Shown in pieces: positions 43,779 through 55,225 of a stretch of 64,000 nucleotides of DNA (the first letter of the stretch is position 1; every line of letters begins with the position of its first letter). The stretch covers positions 72,501 to 136,500 of the forward strand of contig JACEEZ010023503.1 in NCBI GenBank assembly GCA_016584305.1. The letters run 5' to 3'. The position numbers and the translations under genes are program-made. Source of the DNA: Chionoecetes opilio. Lineage: Eukaryota > Arthropoda > Malacostraca > Decapoda > Majidae. Under the pieces are notes generated by a model. The model had not been told where the DNA came from. It worked only from the letters and a program-made list of their open reading frames with translations, and did not search any database.

Positions 43779-44385
43779 ATGAGTGGCCGGGAGCAGCAGG
43801 ATCAGTCTGCCTCAGGGGTGGGGAGGCACAGGGTGTGATGGCAAGAATCACCTGGAGGCAGGCAGCTCAGGCCACAAGGCAGACAGTGAGCTGAAGTGCC
43901 AGCAATGTGACAAAACATTCAAATACAAGAGTAAGCTTGAGAGCCATTGCCTGACACACAGTGGTGTTAAGAATTATGAATGTTTAGAGTGTGGAAAAAG
44001 ATATGCTAGAAAGGTTCACCTTACCACACACACCCTGACACACATTGGTGTTAAAAAATATGAATGTTTAGAGTGTGGGAAAAGATTTACTGATAAATCT
44101 AACCTCACCAAACATACCCTGACACATAGTGGTGTTAAGAATTATGAATGTTTAGAGTGTGGGAAAAGATTTGCTCGTAAGTCTACCCTCACCACACACA
44201 CCCTGACACACAGTGGTGTTAAAAATCATGAATGTTTAGAGTGTGGGAAAAGGTTTTATACCAGTTCCCATCGCAATGAACACATTTTGAGACACACTGG
44301 CTATAGGAAATTTAAATGTGATATTTGTAGCAAGTGTTTCAAGACAAAGAGTGAAATTGCCAGGCACATGAAGATCCACTTTTGA
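43779..44385 (+). pseudogene. C2H2 zinc-finger gene, copy 1 (frame broken after start)
   Basis: Six C2H2 fingers of the C-x2-C-x12-H-x3-H type are read in one frame (GTG at 43783 to TGA at 44383-44385), with linkers HSGVKNYECLECGKRF; the last finger ends RHMKIHF. The ATG conserved with copy 2 (43779, MSGREQQDQSASGVG) is in a different frame: one extra base near 43830 (CAGGGTGTGATGG against CAGGGGTGATGG) puts a TGA after 19 codons. The finger frame has a TGA at 43780-43782 and no usable ATG. Either this is a recent pseudogene or translation uses another start or splice form. The upstream TTGCAG/GTGCTGAGG junction is a plausible acceptor shared by both copies. Such fingers normally bind DNA. 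Confidence 0.8.
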
Positions 44386-44541
44386 GGTGGTGCAGTGGCG
44401 GCTCGTGATAAAATAAAATGGAGGGACTGCAAGCTGAACACACACAGTTGGATACACAAATTTGACCTACCTCAGGTATGAGTTGTAGTTGATGTTCACG
44501 GCTTTCGGACGGACCATGTAGGTTATATAGGAGGAGCGAAA

Positions 44542-45829
44542 CAAGTCACTCCGGCAACTAGTACTTCCGGCCCCGGTTACTCCGGCCCCTAGTTTCTCCG
44601 GCCCCAGTCACTCCGGCCTCTCAAAGGTTCAACCCTAGTCACTGCGGCCTCCCAGAGCTGAGTGTACGTGTCTGCGTGTTCGAGCCCATAAAGTGTGTAC
44701 ATTTAAAAAAATTAATCTAGATATTAAAAAAAAAATATTGCTTCTACTTTATTTCATACAAACACAAATGAAAAAATATATTTGATAAAAATATAGGTAA
44801 TATCCACTGGATTTGATCCTGGATATATATTTACGTACAATAAGTACAGATTGAACCTGTAATAACACAGCATATATAGTGATATGCTCCCATCATAGGA
44901 TTCGATACCTGGGATGTTTCTGATGAACTGTTTGAACCCTGTTTGTCTCGAAGCTCGAAGGTTAAGCAACGACCACTCACGAGATTCACTCACAGGATTC
45001 GATACCTGGGATGCTTCTGATGAACTGTTTGAACCCTGTTTGTTTTGAAGCTCAAAGAGCTTGGATGCATATTTTTATATAGCTACATATTTATTTTAGC
45101 TAGTACTTGTTGTTTTACTTAAGACGCATATTTTATTTTTATATACAGCTATATAATTAAATTTTGTGTAAATGACTAAGTAAGTTTGTGTAAATAGCAT
45201 CACTACTGATTTGTCTGTGCCACTGAAGATGATGCACAGTAGTTTATAATTATCATGACTATATAATCTACCCTGTTTCAGCGTTGTTTTATGCTTTGTA
45301 TCTGCAAGTATATACGGTTTCAAATTTCACTACTCGTTTTTTTTCGGGCGACGGCGGGACACTCAGAACATAAACACTAGCTGGCAATCTTAATGTAGGT
45401 CGCCACTCGGTTGATATTTTGGTAATTTGTTCATTTATAACCATAATATAACTCAGATGAAGACACAAAATAACACAGACTCTCCAGATAGCCCCTTCTA
45501 ACTTTCCTGAAATCATGGATGTACAAATGTAAGTATGAACGCCATCAGACGTCTGTACATCGAACAAAACGTCCTGGCGACTTAAGTGTTATCTACGATA
45601 CGTAATAAATGAATGAAGTGAAAGCCTATTACTATGTTCCTTATAGCCAATCTGAAGTACTAGTGTTGGTGTGCGGCAGCATTGCAGAATAAACAATGTC
45701 ACTTTCCACCAATATAGCTTCATATTTTATTGGCGGCCGGAGTGACCAGGAGGGTAGGCCGGAGTGACCAGGGTGGTAGGCCGGAGTGACCAGGGTGGGG
45801 CCGGAGTGACGGAGGGCCGGAGTGACTTG
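44542..45829. mobile_element. Nested element with GGCCGGAGTGAC iterons
   Basis: Ends CAAGTCACTCCGGC and GCCGGAGTGACTTG are inverted. Several more copies follow each end: GTTACTCCGGCC, GTTTCTCCGGCC and GTCACTCCGGCC on the left (44575-44625), and GGCCGGAGTGACCAG units on the right (45733-45800). Subterminal iterons of this kind usually bind a transposase. Includes a one-ended MITE copy at 45170-45605. Confidence 0.7.
45170..45605. mobile_element. Partial second copy of the CCGTAGATAACA MITE
   Basis: The reverse complement matches 37127-37540 (ATTTCAGGAAAGTTAG, GTGTTTATGTTCTGAGTGTC, TACTTGCAGATACAAAGC, AACGCTGAAACAGGGTAGAT). One end (TTATCTACGATA) is present; the other end is missing. Confidence 0.8.
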
Positions 45830-46407
45830 AAATCAGGAGGAGGTGGCATGCCGCGCATTCCCTGTGTTATCGGGTGAAGCCGCTCGCCCCGCCCCAATGC
45901 GGGGAGATTGACTCAAAACATTGCGATTTCACGCGTCGACTCATTGCACTTTCAGGCTTTCTATCTAATTGATACACAAAAATAGATTAAAAATATGACT
46001 GCCTAGGTATAGTTATAGGGTATATAGGGCTTCACGCTAGAGGCAACATGCCGCCTCCTCCTATATAACCTACTTGCTCCACATGCAATGTAAGCCCGGG
46101 AGGACTGAACAGCTGATCGTGCTGGCCTCGACTGCAGCCCATTGTGTTCACAAGTGGCGCGGCGGCGGTGCAGACATGAGTCGTCCAGCAAATATGAAAG
46201 TAACTTAAATTTTGGTCTGGTTTTATTGTAAATTCACATAGTAACGTATTGAAAATAATTAAATAACATATAGTGACATTTTATTATATATATTTGTTAG
46301 TAGTGTATCAATTCTGCTGTCTAAAGGAATCATACACCTGGCAGTGAGTACGTCTGGGGGTGCTGCAACTCTGCAGCCCTATGCCACGAGCCGCCACTGA
46401 GGTGGTG

Positions 46408-46730
46408 TGTTGTGTGGACAAGTGTGGTTGTACCCGTGCCTGTGGGAGTGTGTCCTGTGTGGCAATGGATGGTGGTGGTGGGCAGTGTGTTACATGTGTG
46501 GTGGCAGCCGTGCCCTTGTGTTCTGTGAGGGAGTAATGGTCACAGCAGTTGTTGGGTTGGCAGTGCAGGTGTGACTTTCAATAAATGTGTGCTTGGTAAA
46601 ATCTTTGTTTGTGTATATCTTTAGGTTTGATGTCACAGTTGTTTGGTCATTTCCTTTCCTTGACACAGTCACAGCTTTCCCTGCCTTCACCTGCCTCACC
46701 AGTACTCTTCATAACATTACATTAGAAGAG
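46408..46730 (+). other. Displaced 3' UTR of zinc-finger copy 1, with AATAAA
   Basis: Continuous with the copy 2 3' UTR (48717-48998) after element B is removed in the comparison: GTGTTGTGTGGACAAGTGTG and ATGTGTGGTGGCAGCCGTGC. A polyadenylation signal AATAAA lies at 46580-46585. Confidence 0.75.
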
Positions 46731-47640
46731 GAAGAAGAACTAGGAGGAAATTAAAAGAAAATGAAAAAATGAAAATAAGTAAGAGGAAGACAGCTGACCG
46801 GGCTGACCGCTTTGCTAAACATTGAGATTTGTTTTTACTCGTAAATGTTTATTTTTGTAACTATAGTCCATTCAGATCAGAAAATCAGCTCAGATTCTCC
46901 CGTTTAGCGCGGAACGGAGGGTGCGCCGCTAGACAGTGGAGCGAACCATGTGTCATGTGTCATCTCATCACTCCACCGCCTTCAGAAAATATTCATATTT
47001 CTCCACTTAGCTCACCTATTACACCAGATAGGAACATTTGGCTTACATCATTGGAATAAGCAGTCATTGTACATCTATAACACAGTTTTCAAAACTTGAT
47101 AGGGTAAAAAACTAAGTAGGCTGATTGCAGAGTATAAAAGTCAGATAATAACATTTTATGGCTTATACAACTTTTAACTGATAATATAATCGATATTTAC
47201 AGCAATTATGAAATCAAGTGTAGAATAAAACATGTGTTCTCGTACATAAACTTCTGAATACGACGGGGCTTTCAGTGTTCACATCAAAAGTGATATAGAA
47301 GAGGAAGGAAGGATAGGTTTGAATGTGCTGCATCTCGACGACGGGTGTGCGAGAGGTATAGGAAGGGGGCTGCTGGTGTGCCCTCCCTCCCTTCCTCACA
47401 CCCGTTGTCGAGATGCAACACTGTACATTGTTTACCTAACTACCACATGACTTGATGTGCTGGTGGTGTGAGAAAGCCAACGCCTCCCGGAGACACGGGA
47501 AACAGGCGTTGACTGTGGCAAAGTTGAGTCAGTGCCCCGCACAGGGCCCCTCCTCTCACCCTGATAGGGGCCAGTACAGGCACTATAGTATAACTCCCAA
47601 GCCCAGGGTCCAGACCTAAGACACAGCAGCAGGATTCACA
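46731..47640. other. Spacer between zinc-finger copies; one hairpin
   Basis: No gene recognised. Inverted repeat CATCTCGACGACGGGTGTG (about 47331-47350) and CACACCCGTTGTCGAGATG (about 47397-47416) around a loop of about 45 bases. Confidence 0.5.
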
Positions 47641-47941
47641 GATGTCAAAGCTTTCAAAGCAGGGAGGAGGAGGAGGAGGCCTTGCCAAGTGTAGTGTGAG
47701 TGAGGCAGGAAGCAGGGTGTGGGCCCCGCAGGCAGGAGCAGAGTGTCAAGGCAGGGCGTGGCTCTCCGTGTCCTGACTGTGTCACCACTGTTGCAGGTGC
47801 TGAGGTCACAGTCCAAGCCAGCTGCTCCGCCCGGCACTGACCCGGCTCTCTCCGGCATCCCCGAGGGTTCCCGCAGGACCGGCTGTCGCGTGTGCTAGCG
47901 AGAGTCTTGCTGCGGTGGAGGCTGTGGGGCCGGGCAGCAGC

Positions 47942-48715
47942 ATGAGTGGCCGGGAGCAGCAGGATCAGTCTGCCTCAGGGGTGGGGAGGCACAGGGGTGA
48001 TGGCAAGAATCACCTGGAGGCAGGCAGCTCAGGCCAAAAGGCAGACAGTGAGCTGAAGTGCCAGGAATGTGACAAAACATTCAAACACAAGAGTAAGCTT
48101 GAGAGCCATTCCTTAACGCACAGTGGTGTTAAGAATTATGAATGTTTAGAGTGTGGGAAAAGATTTACTAGAAAGGGTAACCTCACCACACACACCCTGA
48201 CACACAGTGGTGTTAAGAATTATGAATGTTTAGAATGTGGGAAAAAGTTTTCTTTAAAGAGTAACCTCACCAAACACACCCTAACACACAGTGGTGTTAA
48301 GAATTTTGAATGTCTAGAGTGTGGGAAAAGATGTACTTCAAAGGATAACCTCACCCAACACACCCTGAAACACAGTGGTGTTAAGAATTACGAATGTCTA
48401 GAGTGTGGGAAAAGATTTACTAATAAGTCTAACCTCACCGCACACACCCTAATCCACAGTGGTGTTAAAAATTATGAATGTCTAGAGTGTGGGAAAAGAT
48501 TTGCTCAAAAGTCTACCCTCACCACACACACCTTAACACACAGTGGTGTTAAGAATTATATGTGTCTAGAGTGTGGGAAAAGATTTTATACCAGTTCCAA
48601 TCTTAATGAACACACCTTGAGACACACTGGCTATAGGAAGTTCAAGTGTGATATTTGTAGCAAGTGTTTCAAGACAAAGGGTGAAATTGCCAGCCACATG
48701 AAGATCCACTTTTGA
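47942..48715 (+). CDS. C2H2 zinc-finger protein, copy 2 (intact)
   Basis: ATG at 47942 (AGCAGCATGAGTGG; MSGREQQDQSASGVGRHRGD) to TGA at 48713-48715 gives 257 residues. A short Gly/Ser/Gln-rich leader of about 45 residues is followed by eight C2H2 fingers, most of the form YECLECGKRF...H-x3-H joined by SGVKN linkers; the last finger (FKCDICSKCF...HMKIHF) differs. Arrays like this bind DNA in the nucleus; the target is unknown. Against copy 1 it has two extra fingers and a single uninterrupted frame. The frame is open slightly upstream to a GTG at 47915, but the ATG is preferred. The 5' flank from about 47650 is shared with copy 1 and includes the acceptor-like CACTGTTGCAG. The 3' UTR has AATAAA at 48895-48900. 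Confidence 0.88.
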   Translation: MSGREQQDQSASGVGRHRGDGKNHLEAGSSGQKADSELKCQECDKTFKHKSKLESHSLTHSGVKNYECLECGKRFTRKGNLTTHTLTHSGVKNYECLECGKKFSLKSNLTKHTLTHSGVKNFECLECGKRCTSKDNLTQHTLKHSGVKNYECLECGKRFTNKSNLTAHTLIHSGVKNYECLECGKRFAQKSTLTTHTLTHSGVKNYMCLECGKRFYTSSNLNEHTLRHTGYRKFKCDICSKCFKTKGEIASHMKIHF

Positions 48716-48894
48716 GGTGGTGTGTTGTGTGGACAAGTGTGGTTGTACCCGTGCCTGTGGGAGTGTGTCCTGTATGGCAATGGGTGGTGGTGGTGGGCCG
48801 TGTGTTACATGTGTGGTGGCAGCCGTGCCCTTGTGTTGTGTGAGGGAGTAATGGCCCCAGCAGTTGTTGGGTTGGCAGTGCAGGTGTGACTTTC

Positions 48895-48900
48895 AATAAA
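48895..48900 (+). terminator. Polyadenylation signal of zinc-finger copy 2
   Basis: Canonical AATAAA 180 bases after the stop. The same signal in the same context is found in copy 1 (46580-46585). Confidence 0.7.
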
Positions 48901-48999
48901 TATGTGTGCTTGGTAAAACCTTTGTTTGTGTTTATCTTCAGGGTTGATGTTACAGTTGTTTGGTGATTTCCTTTCCTTGACACAGTTACAGCTTTAGAG

Positions 49000-49290
49000 T
49001 GTCGGTGAGGTCAGTGCTGAAGAGGATTATACAGGCTTTGTCAGAAATTTAATTGCAGGTCAGAAAATGAATATTCCTCATAGAGCGATAAGATCAGGGA
49101 AAAGCGACCCAAATGGATGACTGCGAATTTGAAACAACATAGGAGTGAAAAGAAATATGTACAAAAAGGTCAAGGCAGGACAGGTGAGCAGAGGTCAGCA
49201 TGATGGGATGGCTGGGACACTGAAAAAGTTAACAAGAACAGCAAAGAACAATTATGAGATTAAGGTTGCTGACCTTAAAAAACCTTTTGC
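49000..49290. other. Intergenic, nothing recognised
   Basis: Short frames only. It resembles LINE-type coding scraps (MYKKVKAGQ, LKKLTRTAKNNYEIKVA), but this is too weak to call. Confidence 0.25.
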
Positions 49291-49292
49291 TA

Positions 49293-49990
<698 letters not shown>

Positions 49991-50395
49991 ACAGGTGTTT
50001 CACAATTGTTGAAACAAAATGATCGGGCACAAATCAAGGACCACAAATGATAGAGTAATGGTGATTACATTTATTGAAAGGTAAAATAATAAAATTTTAG
50101 GATCTGCAACCATTTAGCCTCAAACGTGAACCAAAAGTGTCAGGAGCCCTAGAGGACATGCTCCAAAGTCCGCCGTTTACTCGAAGGCATTGTTGAACGC
50201 GCCGTACAAAGTTGTTGATAACGCGTGCACATTCCTCCTGGGTGATCGCCTGAATCTTCTCAGTGATGGCTGCCTTATGCAGCAATGGTGCGAGGGTTAC
50301 CCTTGAGAAACCCCCGAAGAAGAAATGTGGGGGGTTCAGGTCAGGCGAGTGAGGTGCCCACTCCACTTCAGCTTCAGAGCTGTGATCTAATATAC
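49991..50395 (-). pseudogene. Mariner-type transposase C-terminal fragment
   Basis: Minus strand reads EWAPHSPDLNPPHFFFGGFS, then ITEKIQAITQEECARVINNF and VRRVQQCLRVNGGL before a stop. SPDLNP followed by an aromatic-rich stretch, with the RVQQC..NGG tail, is the end of mariner/Tc1-like transposases, carrying the third catalytic Asp of the DDE/D triad. The 5' part is missing. The outer TACAGGTGTTTCACAATTG at 49989-50008 may be the element's terminus. Confidence 0.75.
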
Positions 50396-50534
50396 AAAAT
50401 TAATTTTTTGAGGATTTTGCAACATTAAAATACAAGACTATCTCACGGTGGACCGAACCCACGGCACCAGGAATACGGGATTTCAACAGTCACATCATAG
50501 ATACACCCACAGCAAATATTAGACTGTGGATACA

Positions 50535-51968
50535 CAGAGCTGGGCACTAAATACATTGAATGTATTTAAATACTAAATACTAAATACATTTTACGAATGT
50601 ATTTAAATACTAAATACTAAATACATGGGAGAAATGTATTATACTAAATACTAAATACATTTTACGAATGTATCTATACTAATACTATCTGGGAAATATT
50701 AATCTGAAACTAATACATCAATTGTATTTAAATACATTTGTAAATACATTTTAAATATACACAAATTTTAACATGTCCAAAAAAAATGGATTTCCCTAGG
50801 ATTTCCTTAGATTTTGCGTTTCCTTAGAAATTTCCTTCTCAGGCCTAAATTTTCTAAAAATAAGGAAATTTCCTTGAAAGCGGAAACACTGGTTCACTGT
50901 AACATCAGGGTTGCTTGATAGTAGGGCGGGTTTATGGCCAAATTAACTGATAAAAAAGTATTTACATTTTTATATTAAGGGGACACCACACAGGTGATGC
51001 CAAAATTTCCCAGGGTGCTTTTAGAGCCCAAATCTTATCTCCATCGTGTTTTTCGTGAGCGTTTACATTATCTGACCAAGTTTCATTACTATTGGATTTT
51101 TATTTTGATTTTTTTATATTTTTTTTATATGCTGGATAAAAACATGGAAATCTACTTAGAATCGAAAAATTCTTTGTTTGATGAGATATTTAGCTTAGGG
51201 TATTTTGTAAACATTCAACAATAAAGTTACGAAGGGAAATTCTCCTATCACTCCGAAAAAGGTTGAAAATGCCAATCTGAAAATATGTAATATCTAGAAT
51301 AAAAATATCTATAATAAGAAAAATTCCAGAAATTCCGCCTGTCATTGTAATCAAAATCCGCTGCGTCATTTTACAAATATGTATGCAAGTATAGAGTGTG
51401 CAAAATTTGAGATCTGTATTACAAAAATGGCAGGAGGAGTAGGCCGTGAAAGTAAAAAAAATGTGTTTTGAGAAAACGAATATACCTTATCTTATTGACT
51501 ATCAAGTTACTTTAGTCTAACTTCATATTTATCCATTGTCTAATGTATTGAGGTGATAGAAAACGTTCGTATACATTCCTATTTTATGGCAAAATATTTG
51601 TTTCCAATTTATACAAATAATTATGATGGTGATGCGGTAGGCAGGATGGGATGCGGGGGGGGGTTGGGGGGCAGGGAATGGGTATTATGGCTCATATTTG
51701 CGTTTCAGAGCTACTACGTTGTAGTTCTAGGCCAAAAGAACAATTTTAGCACAAAAATGAAAAATGTCAAAATTGAGTGATTCTGGCACTCAGATGTGTG
51801 GTGTCCCCTTAAGAGAATTTAAATACAATGTATTTAAATACTCAAAAGTATTTAAATACTGTATTGAAATACATGACAACCAATGTATTTATAAATACAT
51901 TTCTAAATACACAAATTTATTTAAATAAGTATTTATATAGAAATGTATTTAAATACTGCCCAGCTCTG
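50535..51968. mobile_element. hAT-type element C with perfect 8-bp duplication
   Basis: Starts CAGAGCTGGGCACTAAATAC and ends TACTGCCCAGCTCTG (inverted). Flanked by TGGATACA at 50527-50534 and 51969-51976. Both subterminal regions carry many ATGTATTTAAATACT repeats. It is interrupted by a TTAA-flanked element. Confidence 0.95.
50979..51808. mobile_element. TTAA-flanked (piggyBac-type) element nested in hAT element C
   Basis: Starts GGGGACACCACACAGG and ends TGTGTGGTGTCCCC, inverted, with TTAA directly outside both ends (50975-50978, 51809-51812). 830 bp, no supported coding. Distinct from the 205-bp TTAA MITE family. Confidence 0.88.
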
Positions 51969-52303
51969 TGGATACACCATTCAAATAAAATCACTTAAAT
52001 TTTTTTCTATAATCATGTTGTGAACATTTGAGACAGTCTCACCGCGCACGTTATATTAATGAAACATTAGAAAAAGACAAAATAAACTATCTTATTAACA
52101 TTTTGCTCACCCACTTGCATTTACGGCATCTGTCCGTGGTAATAGTTATGCAATATACACTAGTTTTATTTATCTTTAGTTTTTTCATCTTACACTTTGC
52201 AAAAAGATTTCCCTGACACCCTATGACCTACACTGCTTCCTTGTATACATTATGTAGTGTAGTTCTTCAAAAGTATCCGCAAACATCCTCCTTTGAACCC
52301 TAA

Positions 52304-52871
52304 GGCCCTGTTCACACTAGCGGTTCAAACCGCGGAAGCTTTTCACAAGAGGCGGTTTCCAGGCGGGAGCCGTCTGCTTTATAGGGCAGTGGTTCCTAAC
52401 CCTTGCAGAGGTGCCGAACCCTGACGCAAACCTTGGCTCATTTATGGCCCAGGCCCAGGCCCAGGCCCAGGCCCTCATGTAGGGGAAGAAAAAAAAAGAT
52501 GAATACAAAAATTTCAGAAAAATTGTTACAAAATTCAAGAATATATTTGGATGATTAGAATAAATTCCATTTTAATTGATAAAAAAATGTAGTGTTTTGA
52601 ACAGACCATCGCTCTTCTGATTGGCTAGGATCACGGGCTACTAATATAAACACACAAACTAGCCAATGGAAGCGTAATGTGGCCTTAAAACCGCCAAGTG
52701 TGTACGCTCCTATTCAAATGCATGTAAATCGACCCGCGCGTTTTCCGTGCGGTTGGAAGGTAGACCTCGACCCGCGCGGGGGGGAAAAATTGCTCGGTTG
52801 TGTGTGAACGCCTCCATTGACTTACATTGTAATTGAACCGCGCGGTTCAAACCGCTAGTGTGAACAGGGCC
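52304..52871. mobile_element. PIF/Harbinger-type MITE
   Basis: Ends GGCCCTGTTCACACTAGCGG and CCGCTAGTGTGAACAGGGCC are perfect inverted repeats, extending into TTCAAACCGCG. TAA is duplicated on both sides (52301-52303, 52872-52874). 568 bp, non-coding. The 3-bp TAA target and GGCCCTGTTCACAC end are typical of Harbinger. Confidence 0.93.
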
Positions 52872-53034
52872 TAAGTGTCTGTTACTGTTTGGTTGTTCCT
52901 TTGTGTTCCTTTGTCATCATGACCTCACCCGCCCCGCCCGCCCCGTAAAGATGATTGAAAAAGGCTCCGTCAGCGCTGTTTGGCGGTGCGTGGCTCCTAA
53001 GAGAGAGAGAGAGGTGTACTTTCTTCTATTCTAC

Positions 53035-55225
53035 TCTTCCTCCTCCTTAGCCCACCTGGAAACATACATTACCACAGCCTTTCCCCGTCATGAATTAGTC
53101 CTTGCTGTTTTCTTTGATTTAGAGAAAGCTTATGATACCGCCTGGCGACATCATATCCTCCACCAGCTAACCACTTTTGGCACAGCTGGTAACATGGGGG
53201 TCTTTCTCAAGTCCTTTCTATGTGATTGCTCCTTCAGAGTCAAAATATCTTCCTCCACTTCTTCGTCCTTCCCACAATATGAAGGTGTCCCCCAAGGAAG
53301 TGTCCTCAGCACTTCCTTGTTCCTCATTGCAGTAAATGGACTCGTCTCCACCTTACCACCTGGCGTCCGGTCCTCCCTTTACGTGGATGCCATCTACGCT
53401 TCCGGCCCTTCCCCGGCACCCCTCCGCAGTCTCCTCCAATCTGCAATTTCCGCGGCTTCTTCCTGGGCTACTAATCATGGCTTTCGTTTCTCCCACAAAA
53501 TCCTTCTCCATCCTTTTCTCTCGCTCTCGTGTACCACTCCCACCTCCACTTTCTCTATATGACATACCTCTCAAGTATTGCTCCTCTGGAAAATTCCTTG
53601 GCCTCACTTTCGACTCTCGCCTTACCTGGAAGGCACATATCCTATCTCTAAAGGTAAATACCCTTCGTCGCCTCTGCCTCCTACAAACTATCTCATGTGT
53701 CTTGGGGTGCTGACTGCAAGACCCTCCTCCATCTCCACACTGTCCTGGTCCTCTCCACTCTTGTCTATGGATGTCATATTTATTCCTCTGCCTCTGCCTC
53801 CCTCCTCAACCTCCTGGACCCTGTTCACCACCTAGGCCTCCGTCTGGCTCTAGGTGCCTTTCGCTCCTCCCCCGTTGAGAGCCTCTATGCTGAGTCGGGC
53901 CTCCCGTCCCTCTCTCGCCATCGAGCCCTCCTATCACTTCGGTGCTATGTTCGCCTTCATCAATTTCCTACTTCTAAGATTGCAGTCCTCCAATCTCTCC
54001 TCACAGTGATCACCTCCTCCCCTCGTTTGCCACCGCCCTTCCCTGTTCGCATGCGCACCCTTCTCTCCCACTCCTCCTTTCCTACTCTTAATCTTCTCCC
54101 TTTCTACGTTCATTCCTTCCCTCCATGGCTTATACCTTCCCCCCATATCTGTTCTTCTGTCCCCACTACCTCTCCCAAGCCTACCATTCCTCCTATTGTC
54201 CTCCGCTCTCACTTTCTTGAACACCTTTCCACTCATTCCTCCAGCACCCACGTCTACACCGACGGTTCTAAATCCCACTCTGGTTCTGGCTTTGCTGTCC
54301 TCTTCCCCTCTCTTCACTATCAATACCAACTACCTACAGAATCCACTGTTCTTACAACGGAATTGTACGCCATCCTCTTCGCCTTGAAACGCATACTTTT
54401 CTACCCATCCTGTTCCTTCACTATCTTCGCTGATTCCCGCAATTCCCTTTCTCTTATACAATCTCTTCGCTCACTTCACCCTCTTGTTCGGGAGATCCAA
54501 GACTGGTTATTCCGACTATCCATACGCCACAAAACAATTTGCTTCTGCTGGGTACCGAGTCACGTGGGTATCTCGGGTAACGAACGCGTTGATTCTTTGG
54601 CGCGCTCGGCCACTATGTCCCAATGCCCCCGTTTCTCAAACTTGCCAGCCTCCGACTACTACCCTTCCTTTAAATCTTTCCTATTCAACCGCTGGCAATC
54701 CTCCTGGACCACTTTCTCTGCCAATAAACTTCGCCTGATCAAACCCTCTATCTCTCCATGGTCAAATCCTTACCACTCTAATAGACGTTGGGAGATTGCT
54801 CTCGCACGCTTACGCATAGGCCACACCAACCTCACACACTCCTATCTCATGTCACGCTCCTCCCCAACCCTCTGCACACCCTGTCAAGTTCCTCTCACTG
54901 TCCAACATGTCCTAATATCCTGCCCCCATCTTACTCCTGCTCGTTCCAGTTCCTTCCCTCATTTGTCCTCCCTTTCCCGACCTCCCTGTCTTGCGGACAT
55001 TCTCCCGGAATCCCCCTCCTTCTCCCTGGATAATGTAACCTCCTTCCTCCAACAAATCCACATCCTACATCTGATCTAACCATCCTGCTGTAACATTCCG
55101 TTCTTTCCCCTTCCCTCATCGTTTCACTATTATTCTTTAACCCCTCCCCTTTATATGCTTTGCCATAGTGCCATAGGACTCCTGATGCCACATTACCCTT
55201 TTAAGCATTAAATCAATAATTCTTC
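53035..55225 (+). pseudogene. LINE with reverse transcriptase and RNase H, 5'-truncated
   Basis: The reverse transcriptase begins mid-domain (HLETYITTAFPRHE, FFDLEKAYDTAWR with the first catalytic Asp), continues EGVPQGSVLSTSLFL, and has YVDA where the active-site YVDD is expected. After frameshifts (near 53500 and 53700) it reads GKFLGLTFDSRLTWKAHILS and VYGCHIYSSASASLLNLLD. A C-terminal RNase H domain follows (HVYTDGSKSHSGSGFAVLF, TELYAILFALKRI, FADSRNSL, WVPSHVGISGNERVDSLAR) with DGS, E, D and the final D present. A Cys/His motif (CTPCQVPLTVQHVLISCPHL) precedes the stop at 55077-55079. RNase H suggests an I/R1/LOA-type clade. Dead copy; another 3' end lies at 27047. Confidence 0.88.

Larger units (their letters stand above)
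44393..46399. mobile_element. hAT-type element B in the 3' UTR of zinc-finger copy 1
   Basis: Starts CAGTGGCGGCTCGTG and ends CACGAGCCGCCACTG, perfectly inverted. Flanked by AGGTGGTG at 44385-44392 and 46400-46407. The first base of the left duplication is the last base of the zinc-finger stop codon. In copy 2 the stop is followed by a single AGGTGGTG, the empty site. 2007 bp, no intact transposase; it carries further nested repeats. Confidence 0.95.
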
